Below are positions 8,901 through 16,865 of a stretch of DNA of 64,000 nt, in pieces. The notes beneath the pieces were generated by a model, which saw only the letters and a list, made by a program, of their open reading frames with translations, ran no database searches and was not told the origin of the DNA. Made by a program: the position numbers and the translations under genes. This stretch comes from Hydrogenophaga sp. RAC07 (GTDB taxonomy: Bacteria; Pseudomonadota; Gammaproteobacteria; Burkholderiales; Burkholderiaceae_C). The stretch covers positions 3,658,001 through 3,722,000 of the forward strand of contig NZ_CP016449.1 in NCBI RefSeq assembly GCF_001713375.1, given 5' to 3'. The first letter of the stretch is position 1, and every line of letters begins with the position of its first letter.

Positions 8901-10113
8901 GCGCCTCGACTGCCTGCCTGAGCGCGGCGATTGCTGCTTCGCCCACCAAACCATGTGCGACCTTTACGGGGTCGCAGGCAGCTGCCTCGAGTGCCAGCAC
9001 CAGCGCCGTGTTCCTGACAAAGAACGCAGCGTTCGGCTTGGCCAATGCCTTGGCGCTCAGCTCGACGGCGCCAGCTAGGTCTCCTGCCTTCTTCCGCGCC
9101 CACGCAAGGAGCTGCAGCACATCGCAATCGTCGCGCATCGCGGCCGGTGCATCAGCGAGCGCCAGGGTGTGTCCCTTGACCATCCTGGCATTGGCATGGG
9201 CAATCCAGACGTGGATTGATGCGGGATACCTTGCGAGTGCCTCATCCCCTGCGGCCAGTGCCTCGTCGACCTTGTCAGTGAAGAGTAGGCCTCTGACTTT
9301 CGCCGCTGCGATTTTCTCGTCGTCGGGATACAGCTCGGAGGCGCGAAGGAAGTCAGGAGCGGCAGCAGCGCCGCTCTCTAGATGCCACGTGCAGACGCCC
9401 CGCTGCACGTACCAGCGTGCCTGCTGGTGAGCATCGAAAAGCGACATGTCGGCGCCGATACGCTGCAAGTCTTCAATGGCATCCTTGAACCTTGCGGCTC
9501 GAAGTACGTCGTTGATGGCGTCAAGTTGCGAAGTAAGGAACTTGTTGACAGAGTCGGTGCGGCCGCTGGGCAGACCCGTCAAAACTTCCAACTTGGAGTT
9601 GATGATGAGCAGGTTCGCCTCAATCCCTGCGTTCTGTTCATCCAAGCGGTGAAAGACAGCACCAGGTGCGTTTGGAGCGTAGTCGTTCTGGAGCTTCGAG
9701 CTGCCGCGAATGTGCCGGCAGAGGTCCTGCCAGAACTCAATCTTTACCGGATACTGCCCCTTAGCCACCCTGGCATCGGACAGGTCCTGCACTACCCGCA
9801 GGAGCACCGCATCACTCGCGGCAGTGGTAGCGACGATGAGGCGGACGATTGGGGTGTTCGCCTTGTCGGCTTCGGAGACCTCATGCTCTACGTGCTTGAG
9901 CTTCAGAGCACCGTCTGCGTACCTCTTGCACTGAACGCCAAGCCGGCCTTCTGGCGCATCGATGAACACATCGATGCCGCCCTGCTTCTGGCCCCGACGC
10001 CCGTTCGTCTGCGGCAATGGGTCATTGAAGACGGTCCCGTAGATTCGGGCGCACATGTCTTCGAAGGCCCCATCGTCGGTGGGTTTCGAAATCTCGAACT
10101 GCACGTTGTGCAT
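5962..10113 (-). CDS. PDDEXK-TPR-GreAB_C-PIN multidomain protein, putative defence effector
   Basis: This 1383-residue protein has four parts. A PDDEXK nuclease/Mrr-like domain opens it (GGIDVF with D48, GVQCKRY with Q61 and K63). A long alpha-helical TPR-like array spans about 190-740. A GreA/GreB C-terminal-like beta module lies near 790-875 (SLLGVAVGQQVSLAGPFG). A PIN-type RNase domain covers about 957-1110, with acidic positions in VVDAATVAEL, EDEEL and FTVDGRL. I recall this PIN type being linked to a TPR-GreAB-C-PIN conflict system in the comparative-genomics literature. Having both a DNase-like and an RNase-like domain suggests a suicidal or antiviral effector (inference). A strong Shine-Dalgarno (GGGAGGAAG) precedes the ATG. 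A divergent helicase gene lies upstream. Confidence 0.85.
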   Translation of the reverse strand: MHNVQFEISKPTDDGAFEDMCARIYGTVFNDPLPQTNGRRGQKQGGIDVFIDAPEGRLGVQCKRYADGALKLKHVEHEVSEADKANTPIVRLIVATTAASDAVLLRVVQDLSDARVAKGQYPVKIEFWQDLCRHIRGSSKLQNDYAPNAPGAVFHRLDEQNAGIEANLLIINSKLEVLTGLPSGRTDSVNKFLTSQLDAINDVLRAARFKDAIEDLQRIGADMSLFDAHQQARWYVQRGVCTWHLESGAAAAPDFLRASELYPDDEKIAAAKVRGLLFTDKVDEALAAGDEALARYPASIHVWIAHANARMVKGHTLALADAPAAMRDDCDVLQLLAWARKKAGDLAGAVELSAKALAKPNAAFFVRNTALVLALEAAACDPVKVAHGLVGEAAIAALRQAVEALTPRKDRVWAVQSPGSVEDTMVHLGYSYLVLGAPDETLALVEEARHAGVLTPSLKRVALEAYRRLDRSDELVQLGREWLDDLEEEALILVAEYASGVGDVQLVEAVQALVTQKGYQQAEVPHLLRAMRWVALWRSGIGKQQALTEVKAADVANSDSLAVISGGARILHAGKDEVATDAAIEKACTLVSKDTAPAERLLLADLLFATDKLEFAARQYELLAPRGKHSELHNRLLRCYVRTGALRKAKELVLSFPVTWTSDERALSLAIDLGQQASDWEFLVPLAELHCERRPQEAGGWLLRLALDLKMRMMARFHHALESVPADLAGPPRLLAQVASLELRFGRKETGMLRLFGMFRRSLDDVDAASAYFIAIVAGPQELPFMEEELPEVQPGAAVTLKNEFGETVTLSLDPEGLPDLPAREGMVAPSGDVARSLLGVAVGQQVSLAGPFGTEQRFVVEGVTSTFRRLLRIAQERVNSPVASDLPVMSVPVPKTDKGVDFSHVHAMLKRQSEHSRRALQGYADSPITLGILGKLLGRSVVDMVSGWPADAPPLFVCAGTKEQREAAVELLQRHDAEYVVDAATVAELASLACLAALAALPRVYISTKAVEALEARLEEAKLERSGGQMFDDNGTMRFVEYTNQDRERQTAFIQSMVDAVRQHCVMAPAYGPEELPADLERAQDVLEDEELAALLLTAEKNAILFTVDGRLAQFGLASAKLKSVWPQEVLRYAVERGKLTHQQYTYAVVRMFLRNRSFVSLGSYDLVFMCLQGGYALTEGIQRFKDYLAASSTELVSAVSVAFEFLELQARHPTQFKAFAELMGHIVEASLRHPHCNQEELLKVALDFASDMALKSNGSFIPYSRVEGYRQARMRVYAKVLGEAVEAAVRLASSPPRRRAIKLRALMCMQPPHLTFDGEARDPVEPPIQHVEAARGEDLQTGGGSTTLGSSQAVMLPLADEADERAEDATTKLEPPRSAAA

Positions 10114-10636
10114 CTTCCTCCCAACGGGTGTGAAAACGGATCCATCCAGGCCCTGTCAGCCAACGGCTAGTGGGAATCATACGTAGGCAAGTCGCCCGGA
10201 CCCCTTGAGTTGTTGAAGGCTTCCACCGGGGACATTCCTCGAGTGTGTGACGGTTTGGCAGACTTGCCTGATGCGGTCTTTCGCCTGCGTCCGCTACTGG
10301 CTGAGTCATGTTTTTGGGGTGTATGTGGCGGACGGCAGCATTCGCTGCACAGTCGACCTCTGGCCATTAGACGACCGCTGCAGACTGGCTGCAGTCGTTC
10401 AATTTTCGAAGCCGGACGAACGTCAGGTCCGGAACCTGTCATTCGAGTTTTTGAATGCTTGGTAGCCTGCGGTGCTACCCAAACCGCTCGCTCGGCCAGA
10501 TGCCGTCGCCAATGCATCACGGACCGGGCGCTACGCCCCCACCAATAGCGCGTCGCGCACCTGTCTAGCAGGTCATAACCTAGTTTACGATTAGTCACAA
10601 TTAGAAAGCCTTTCATCTGATCCATTGGGAGAACCT
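10114..10636. promoter_or_regulatory. Divergent intergenic region between two large defence-like genes
   Basis: This 523-base region must hold the promoters of both the PDDEXK-TPR-GreAB-PIN gene and the helicase gene. The last ~60 bases before the helicase are AT-rich (around TTTACGATTAGTCACAATTAG), but no confident -35/-10 pair can be assigned. A minus-strand frame of ~150 codons here has arginine- and cysteine-rich text with no domain and is treated as non-coding. Confidence 0.4.
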
Positions 10637-13600
10637 GTGATCCGACTAACCGTGCCGTCCGTCAAAGGCGTCGATGCCAAGACTTTGTCGGGTTTTATTG
10701 GTCAGCTCTCTCATCCCTCTGTTGCTGTCGAAGGCACGTTAACAAAGTTCACGGTGCCCTCGCGAACTGGATGGAAGCTGAGCGTCACTGACGGCCGTGT
10801 CTTGTATGTTTTCGCGAAGGCACCGCTGGAAGGTCAGATGCCGAAGGATGGACCTGTTCTCCTGGGCGATATCGCTGATGGCGCGGTCGAGGTTGATCTG
10901 AGCAAATGCAAGTGGCTCGCCCACCCGGGACTCGGTACTGGCCCTACGGCCGAGCAGGCTAGGGAAAGTTGGTTCGCTGCGTTCAACTTTATTGGCGAGG
11001 ACCAGCTGCGCGAAGGACAAGTCGGCTTGCGCCGCCCTCAGCTGGGAGCTCTCCACGCAATTCACGCCCATTGGTCTACCAAGTGCGACGTTGCGACCGT
11101 CGTTATGCCAACCGGAACGGGAAAAACCGAGACGATGCTGGCCGCAATGATCTCGGGCATGTGCACGCGGGTCATGGTGATCGTGCCCACGGATGCGCTG
11201 AGGACTCAGATCGCGTTGAAGTTTTTCTCGCTGGGTATTCTGAAAGACCCCCGCTCGGTGCTGCTCACAGCGAGCGTGCTGAGGCCAGTTGTCGGCACGC
11301 TTGAGAAGCGACCCACAGCCGTTGAGGAGGTGGATGAACTGTTCAGGCGGTGCAACGTCATCGTGACAACTAGCGCACTTGCGGGGAAGTGCAGCCACGA
11401 GGTGCAAGTCAGGATGGCCGAACTCTGCACGCACCTCTTCATCGACGAGGCCCATCACGCTGCGGCGCCGACCTGGCACGCGTTCAAGTCTGTTTTCAAG
11501 GCCCAAATGCGGCATGTCTTGCAGTTCACCGCCACACCTTTCCGGGAAGATGGAGTGCCCCTGGACGGCGAGATCGTTTACGTCTATCCCATGAGGCAGG
11601 CGCAGCGCGAGGGCTATTTCCGGCCCATCAGATTCAGCTCGGTGTATTCCTTCAACGACGCCAGAGCCGATCGCGACATCGCCGCCAAAGTCATAGAAGA
11701 GCTCAACGCCGATGCCACCGGTCTGCACGTTGCCATGGCGCGCGTATCCACGCAGATCCGGGCTGCACAGGTGCTCGCAATCTACCAGGCACTCGGCCAG
11801 TTCAATCCAGTGATGCTTCACAGCGGCATGAAGAAGGCCGACGCCCAGGCGGCACGCAGTCAGCTCGACCAGCGCCAGTCGCGCATCGTCGTCTGCGTGG
11901 ACATGCTTGGCGAAGGCTTTGACATGCCGGAGTTGAAGATTGCGGCTTTCCACGACCTACGCAAGAGTCTGGCGGTAACGCTGCAACTTGCCGGCCGCTT
12001 TACCCGCTCAAGGGACGACTTGGGCGATCCAGTGTTCATTGCCAATGTCGCAGATGTCAACCTGCGCGAAGAACTTCGGACCCTCTACACCCAGGATCCC
12101 GACTGGAACCTCCTGCTCCCCAACCTCAGCGAAAGCGCAATCGGGCAGGAACTGGAAGCGCAGCGCTTCATGAGCGGGTTCGCCAATCAACTGGACGAGA
12201 TCCCGGTAAACGAAATCAGACCAGCCGCCAGCATGGTGGTCTACCGGACGCACTGTGCCCAATGGAACCCTGCCGAGTACAGCAAGGCGTTTCCCGGTCT
12301 GGCCGAAGGGGAAGAAATCTACCCCGTTCTCAACGAGAGGGAAGGCACGCTCATCATCATCGCGGCCAAACGGCAAGGCGTCGCCTGGACTGCCGTACCC
12401 GCAGTCGAAGGATTGGTCTGGGAACTTTGCATCGCCGTCTGGGACAAGGACCAGTCGCTGCTGTTCATACATGGATCCACAAACACGGGCCACTATGCAC
12501 CGTTTGCGCGTGCCTTGTGCGGGGCCGACGTCGAGCTGATCCAATCGCCCGCCGTCTTCAGGGCGTTGGCGGGCATCAATAGATTGATGCTGATGAACGT
12601 GGGCCTCGACGAGCAGTTCGGTCGCCAGGTTCGGTACACAGGGCGCATGGGGCCTGACGTCGGTGCACGCTTGACCGATGCGACCCTGGGAACGACCACG
12701 AAGGCCGTTCTCGCCGGATTCGGCTTCGAGAATGGCGGTCCTGCCTCGATTGGCGCGGGAAAGAAGGGGCGGATCTGGGCAACCTTGCGGCTCAAGGTGA
12801 ACGAGTTTGCCACATGGTGCAAGCACGTCGGTGCCAAGCTCATCGATGAGAGCATTGATCCCGAGGAGATCCTAAGGGGCACGTTGATACCGCGACTGGT
12901 GGATGCGCGGCCCGCTACGATCCCAGTCGGTGTAGATTGGCCCGTAGAACTACTCGACCTAGTGGAATCGGCGACCAAGATTTCCTTCGTCCCCACGGCC
13001 CAGGAGCATCTGACCAACGTAAGCATCGAGGTTCGCGACTTCAGCTCGAGCGGCCCGATCGTCCTGCGCATATTCAGTGAGTCCAGGGAGGTTCAGGTCC
13101 GGCTCAACTTTATCGCCCGTGGCAACGCTCCGGATTTTGAGTTCGTCTATGAAGGTCCCGCCACCGCAACGATTCATCGCGGTGACGACCACGACCTCTG
13201 CGTGTACCTTACCGACCATCCGCCGACGATATGGTTCGCCGATGGATCAAAGCTGGAGGGCAACACACACGTCGAGCTGCGCACTGCGGCGCAGCTGTAC
13301 TCGAGAGACCGTCTGGAGGTGCTCGACTGGACAGGTATCGATATCACCAAGGAGTCGCAGAGAGAGGAGCGCCGGACGGACTCTGTCCAGTACCGAACGA
13401 TCCAACACATCAAGGCGGAGAACAGGCACGAAATCGTGTTCGATGACGACGGCGCGGGCGAAGCCGCGGACATCGTGTGCATCAGTCTGGACAGCGAGAC
13501 GCAACCCCGGATCATCACTGTAGACCTGTACCACTGCAAGTACTCAGGCGGTGCAACGCCCGGGGCGCGCATTGACGACATGTACGTTGTCTGCGGGCAA

Positions 13601-13906
13601 GCTCAGCGCAGCGTCATGTGGCTTCACAACAAGGAGCGTCGCACGGACCTTTTTGCACATCTTCTCAAGCGAGACGCGGCCCGTGTGGAGGGCGGCCGGC
13701 CAACACGCTTTGAGGTTGGTTCCAAAGACCGCTTGGCCCAGATCCGTGATCTCAGCCGCATCTGTGCTGTCACGTTAAAGGTTTACATCGTCCAACCAGG
13801 CCTCTCCAAGACAGGAGCGGCTGATCATCAACTCGCCCTGCTTGGCGTGACAGACCGTTTCCTGTCGGAAACCTACCAGACCCCTCTCAAGGTGTACTGC
13901 GGATAG
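10637..13906 (+). CDS. SF2 DEAH-box helicase with C-terminal PDDEXK-like nuclease domain
   Basis: The 1089-residue product carries a full superfamily-2 helicase core. Walker A is PTGTGKTE (about 158-165), motif II is DEAHHA (about 269), motif III is FTATPF (about 297), and GEGFDMPEL plus QLAGRFTR (about 424-457) are motifs V and VI. The ~500 residues after the core match nothing I know. Near 935-970 the text EAADIV ... LYHCKYS has the spacing of an E/D-xK nuclease site. It resembles helicase-nucleases of antiphage systems, but I cannot assign a named system. GTG 10637 is chosen because GGGAGA sits 6 bases upstream; a TTG four codons earlier lies within that ribosome site. Confidence 0.8.
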   Translation: MIRLTVPSVKGVDAKTLSGFIGQLSHPSVAVEGTLTKFTVPSRTGWKLSVTDGRVLYVFAKAPLEGQMPKDGPVLLGDIADGAVEVDLSKCKWLAHPGLGTGPTAEQARESWFAAFNFIGEDQLREGQVGLRRPQLGALHAIHAHWSTKCDVATVVMPTGTGKTETMLAAMISGMCTRVMVIVPTDALRTQIALKFFSLGILKDPRSVLLTASVLRPVVGTLEKRPTAVEEVDELFRRCNVIVTTSALAGKCSHEVQVRMAELCTHLFIDEAHHAAAPTWHAFKSVFKAQMRHVLQFTATPFREDGVPLDGEIVYVYPMRQAQREGYFRPIRFSSVYSFNDARADRDIAAKVIEELNADATGLHVAMARVSTQIRAAQVLAIYQALGQFNPVMLHSGMKKADAQAARSQLDQRQSRIVVCVDMLGEGFDMPELKIAAFHDLRKSLAVTLQLAGRFTRSRDDLGDPVFIANVADVNLREELRTLYTQDPDWNLLLPNLSESAIGQELEAQRFMSGFANQLDEIPVNEIRPAASMVVYRTHCAQWNPAEYSKAFPGLAEGEEIYPVLNEREGTLIIIAAKRQGVAWTAVPAVEGLVWELCIAVWDKDQSLLFIHGSTNTGHYAPFARALCGADVELIQSPAVFRALAGINRLMLMNVGLDEQFGRQVRYTGRMGPDVGARLTDATLGTTTKAVLAGFGFENGGPASIGAGKKGRIWATLRLKVNEFATWCKHVGAKLIDESIDPEEILRGTLIPRLVDARPATIPVGVDWPVELLDLVESATKISFVPTAQEHLTNVSIEVRDFSSSGPIVLRIFSESREVQVRLNFIARGNAPDFEFVYEGPATATIHRGDDHDLCVYLTDHPPTIWFADGSKLEGNTHVELRTAAQLYSRDRLEVLDWTGIDITKESQREERRTDSVQYRTIQHIKAENRHEIVFDDDGAGEAADIVCISLDSETQPRIITVDLYHCKYSGGATPGARIDDMYVVCGQAQRSVMWLHNKERRTDLFAHLLKRDAARVEGGRPTRFEVGSKDRLAQIRDLSRICAVTLKVYIVQPGLSKTGAADHQLALLGVTDRFLSETYQTPLKVYCG

Positions 13907-13992
13907 ACCGGCCGCGTCCACTGCCCCGCAAGGTCGCGGGCAAGTTGGACCGTCTGCAATCTATCTGAGACTGTGAGTTCGAAGGTGGCGCA

Positions 13993-14103
13993 ATGCGTCT
14001 GGAGATGAACGATGGACACACCGTGTTCACTGATCTTCGGGTCAAGTTAAAGGACGTGAAGCTTGTTGTGAATAAACTCAGCGAGAAGGTTCTCAGACCG
14101 TAA
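13993..14103 (+). CDS. Possible 36-residue small protein
   Basis: A short frame opens with ATG behind GAAGGTGG and encodes MRLEMNDGHTVFTDLRVKLK plus 16 more residues, ending NKLSEKVLRP. It lies between the helicase and the DUF4062 gene on the same strand. The lysine- and valine-rich amphipathic text is plausible for a small helix, but there is no homology evidence. Confidence 0.25.
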   Translation: MRLEMNDGHTVFTDLRVKLKDVKLVVNKLSEKVLRP

Positions 14104-14153
14104 GGCTTGAGCGGTTTCAGTTCTTCAGCGCCTGCTGCTTGTACGATTTCACA

Positions 14154-14918
14154 ATGACTTCCTCGATCTTCGTCAGTTCTACGTTTGTGGACCTTGAGCA
14201 GCACCGGAAGCTCGTGTGCAATGCGATCACGAAGCTGGAGGTGAACTCCAAGGCAATGGAGTTCTTTGGCGCCCTGCCCAACACGCCCAAGGAAGAGTGC
14301 TTGCGAATCGTACGTGCCTCAGACGTGTTTGTCGGAATCATCGGGATGCGATACGGCTACACCGATCCCGCCACAGGCAAGTCGATGACACAGCTCGAAT
14401 ACGAGGAGGCGCAGACGGTCCGCCTGCCCACCTTAATGTATCTAATCGACGAAGAGAGCCACCCTGTACTCCCGAAGCACGTCGAAATGGGTGCCGGCGC
14501 TGAGAAGCTCATCGCGTTCAAGGCCACACTCAAGAACGCGCACGTCGTGAACACGTTCTCGTCGCCGGATGATCTGGTTGCGAAGGTCACGCAGGAAGTC
14601 GTTCGCTTGCTCGGAGCAATGGCAACGAAGCCGCTAGCTCAAGTGCTGCCTCAACTAGCAGCAAACGCGACCAGGGTGCACCACCTCACCCAACCGAGGT
14701 TCGAGTTCTTAAAAGGCAAGGTGATTGGTGTGTACAAGCAGCATGTCCCTGACGCGGTGCTGCGCGAAGCACTTGGCTTCGTCCTGGCCGGTGACAACAT
14801 GGCGGCGACGTTCGTGCTGACACGTGGAACACCAATGGGCATGGATGAGGCTGTCGACGGGCTCATGGCCATCGAGAAGATCTTCACCGAACTATTCAAG
14901 AAGGACCCTTCGAATTAG
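14154..14918 (+). CDS. DUF4062 domain-containing protein
   Basis: The 254-residue protein begins MTSSIFVSSTFVDLEQHRK, the hallmark opening of DUF4062. Family features follow: MEFFGALPNTPKEECLRIVR, then VFVGIIGMRYGYTDP, then SMTQLEYEEA. DUF4062 has a TIR/flavodoxin-like fold and occurs in NTPase-linked conflict systems, often fused to effector or sensor modules. Here a ~90-residue C-terminal region (PRFEFLKGKVIGVYK onward) replaces the usual NTPase. The gene ends 6 bases before the PIN gene, so the two form an operon. Its exact biochemical activity is unknown. The first in-frame ATG with the family N-terminus is used, since no clear ribosome site is visible. Confidence 0.85.
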   Translation: MTSSIFVSSTFVDLEQHRKLVCNAITKLEVNSKAMEFFGALPNTPKEECLRIVRASDVFVGIIGMRYGYTDPATGKSMTQLEYEEAQTVRLPTLMYLIDEESHPVLPKHVEMGAGAEKLIAFKATLKNAHVVNTFSSPDDLVAKVTQEVVRLLGAMATKPLAQVLPQLAANATRVHHLTQPRFEFLKGKVIGVYKQHVPDAVLREALGFVLAGDNMAATFVLTRGTPMGMDEAVDGLMAIEKIFTELFKKDPSN

Positions 14919-14924
14919 CAGATC

Positions 14925-15956
14925 ATGTTCAACGTCTTACTCGATACCTGTGTCTGGCTCGATCTTGCCCAGGACAAGAAGCTCACACCACTAGTGCTCG
15001 TGTTGGAGAACATGGTCCGCAAGAACATGCTGCGGCTTGTCGTCCCTCAGCTCGTGCTTGATGAGTTCAAGCGGAACAGAGCCAGAGTTGCACAGGCCGC
15101 CTCGCGGAGCCTCAAGGGGCACTTCCAACAGGTCCGAGAAGCGCTAGCGCGGCTTCCCAGTGACGGCCGGACCAAGAAGGCCCTTCTCAAGCGTCTCGAC
15201 GATGCGAACCACAAGGCCCCCATATTCGGCGGTCAGGTAGAAGGCCTACTAGAGAGGATCGAGAAGCTTCTGAGCGGCGCTCAGCATCTGCAACCCTCGG
15301 ACGCTGCCATGCTCCGAGCGGCAGACCGAGCACTGCACCGAAAGGCGCCCTGTCATCACGAGAACAAGAACAGCATGGCCGACGCGATCCTGTTCGAGAT
15401 GTACGCGGACCTCGCGCGGTCGGCGCCAGCCGGGGAGCGACTAGCTTTCGTGACTCACAACAAGAATGACTTCGGAGCGCAAAACGCACGGCTTCCGCAT
15501 CCCGACATCGCCTCGGCGTTTAGCCGGGTGAAGTCCTTGTACTTCATCAACCTTGCGGAAGTGCTTCGTCGAATTGATCCGTCCATGCTGAGTGAACTCG
15601 TGTGGGAGCAGTCATGGGAAATGGAACCTCGCGGACTGCACGAGCTGCTTAAGGCTGAGGACCTTCTGTTCCATCAGGTTTGGTACAACCGGCACTGGAA
15701 TCTGCGCTGGGAAATCGAGCACGGCAAGGTCAAGGTCGTCGATCGCCCGACATGGGAGAGGCGCGGTGGGAACAATCAGCGGTACATCATTGACACGGTG
15801 CTCGCCGGCGCGATCAAATCCGCGCAGAAGATCGAACGAGAGTACGGCAAGGAGAACCTCGGCCCCTGGGATGACTTTGAGTGGGGCATGATCAACGGGA
15901 AGCTATCCGCCATCCGCTGGATGCTCGGCGATGAGTGGGACATGCTGGATACCTAG
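14925..15956 (+). CDS. PIN-domain ribonuclease-like protein (DUF4935-type)
   Basis: The 343-residue protein starts with LLDTCVWLDL (D7), has LVLDEFKRN (D46/E47), then NSMADAILFE (about 148-157) and FVTHNKNDF (about 174-182). These supply the acidic cluster of PIN nucleases. A ~140-residue C-terminal domain with many tryptophans (NRHWNLRWEIEHGK, GPWDDFEWGMINGKLSAIRW) is unassigned. PIN proteins cut RNA and often act as toxins. The six-base gap to the DUF4062 gene implies one transcript, so DUF4062 may sense or control and PIN may be the effector (inference). Confidence 0.8.
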   Translation: MFNVLLDTCVWLDLAQDKKLTPLVLVLENMVRKNMLRLVVPQLVLDEFKRNRARVAQAASRSLKGHFQQVREALARLPSDGRTKKALLKRLDDANHKAPIFGGQVEGLLERIEKLLSGAQHLQPSDAAMLRAADRALHRKAPCHHENKNSMADAILFEMYADLARSAPAGERLAFVTHNKNDFGAQNARLPHPDIASAFSRVKSLYFINLAEVLRRIDPSMLSELVWEQSWEMEPRGLHELLKAEDLLFHQVWYNRHWNLRWEIEHGKVKVVDRPTWERRGGNNQRYIIDTVLAGAIKSAQKIEREYGKENLGPWDDFEWGMINGKLSAIRWMLGDEWDMLDT

Positions 15957-16051
15957 GAAAACTCATGCTCAGTTCGATCGTGAGGAACTACATGATCGCG
16001 GGCATCCAGGTCCGGGTGGCTTTTTGCGCTCAGATCTGTCCAAGCAAGAAT

Positions 16052-16116
16052 CCCCCACGATCTTTGAGCACTTCACATTCCGTAGCTGTCACCAGTTTTC
16101 CAAGAACCCCCACGAT
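16052..16116. repeat. Two direct copies of CCCCCACGAT, 55 bp apart
   Basis: Copies lie at 16052-16061 and 16107-16116, each preceded by CAAGAA(T). They sit between the PIN gene and the convergent membrane-protein gene. They may be protein-binding sites or part of an undetected element end. Confidence 0.5.
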
Positions 16117-16140
16117 GCTTACCAGGTTAGCCTGGCAAGC
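16117..16140 (-). terminator. Hairpin overlapping the stop codon of the membrane-protein gene
   Basis: GCTTACCAGG and CCTGGCAAGC pair with one mismatch around a TTAG loop. The element covers the stop codon at 16119-16121. No T-run follows, so termination is uncertain. Confidence 0.35.
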
Positions 16141-16865
16141 ATCGAACGCCTATGCCTTGGCGTGAAAGGTGGATCATTAGAAAGAAGATACGACAGAACC
16201 TGCGCAGCGTCGCGACGACCCCAGGTGCAACAGACCACCATGGGCGCGATGTGCGCAAGTGAATAACTCAGTACTGCGTAACCAACACCCGCGCAAATGC
16301 CATTCGCAGACGCTGACATAAACCACGCTGCGGATTGATAGCCAAATGCGATTGCGCACACGCTCAGACCAATGCCGATCACCAAGCCACATCCCGCGGC
16401 GAACTTGTTGATTGGCGCGGGTGAGAGACTCTCCCGGGCGACGCGACATCCTGTTGAGTGGGTCAGGCGCCAGACGTCACGTCTCGTCAATGCACCGGCG
16501 CGCACAAAGCGATGCAAGTGGGCAACTGTCGCGGGGTCCAAAAAGTACCCGAACTGAATACGGGTGATCAGATCAGACAGTCGTCGCAAATCTTCCCTGC
16601 TGTCGAGCGCCAACGATGAACGCCTTTGCCTGCGGAAACGCCAAACATAAAGCGGGCTGCACATCACGTGCCACCATTCAAATTGAGTTCTGAGGATTCG
16701 ATCGCGCTCGGCATCCAGCTCCCGTTGTTGCATTTTGAGAATCGCCTGGACCACACCAGCCGGGTCCTCTGAGTCTGACGCCCTCGCTTGCAACGAATGC
16801 AAGTCCACCAAGATAGCCGCGAGCTTTGCGGCATCTGATGGGCTGGACTCTGGGGAACTCTTCAA
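16119..16865 (-). CDS. Hypothetical protein with two membrane segments
   Basis: The 248-residue product is not recognised. The N-terminal half is charged and helical (MQQRELDAERDRILRTQFEW). Two hydrophobic segments lie at about 155-175 (AAGCGLVIGIGLSVCAIAFG) and 185-212. The tail is basic. The start used is TTG 16865, which overlaps the TGA of the upstream regulator gene (TTGA) and suggests translational coupling. A later ATG about 47 codons in is possible. Co-transcription with an XRE regulator hints at a regulated accessory function. Confidence 0.6.
   Translation of the reverse strand: MKSSPESSPSDAAKLAAILVDLHSLQARASDSEDPAGVVQAILKMQQRELDAERDRILRTQFEWWHVMCSPLYVWRFRRQRRSSLALDSREDLRRLSDLITRIQFGYFLDPATVAHLHRFVRAGALTRRDVWRLTHSTGCRVARESLSPAPINKFAAGCGLVIGIGLSVCAIAFGYQSAAWFMSASANGICAGVGYAVLSYSLAHIAPMVVCCTWGRRDAAQVLSYLLSNDPPFTPRHRRSMLARLTW

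Noticed and set aside
10167..10625. 150-codon minus-strand frame between the two large defence genes
   Set aside because: Composition is Arg/Ser/Cys-rich without domain character, and it would cover the divergent promoter region.
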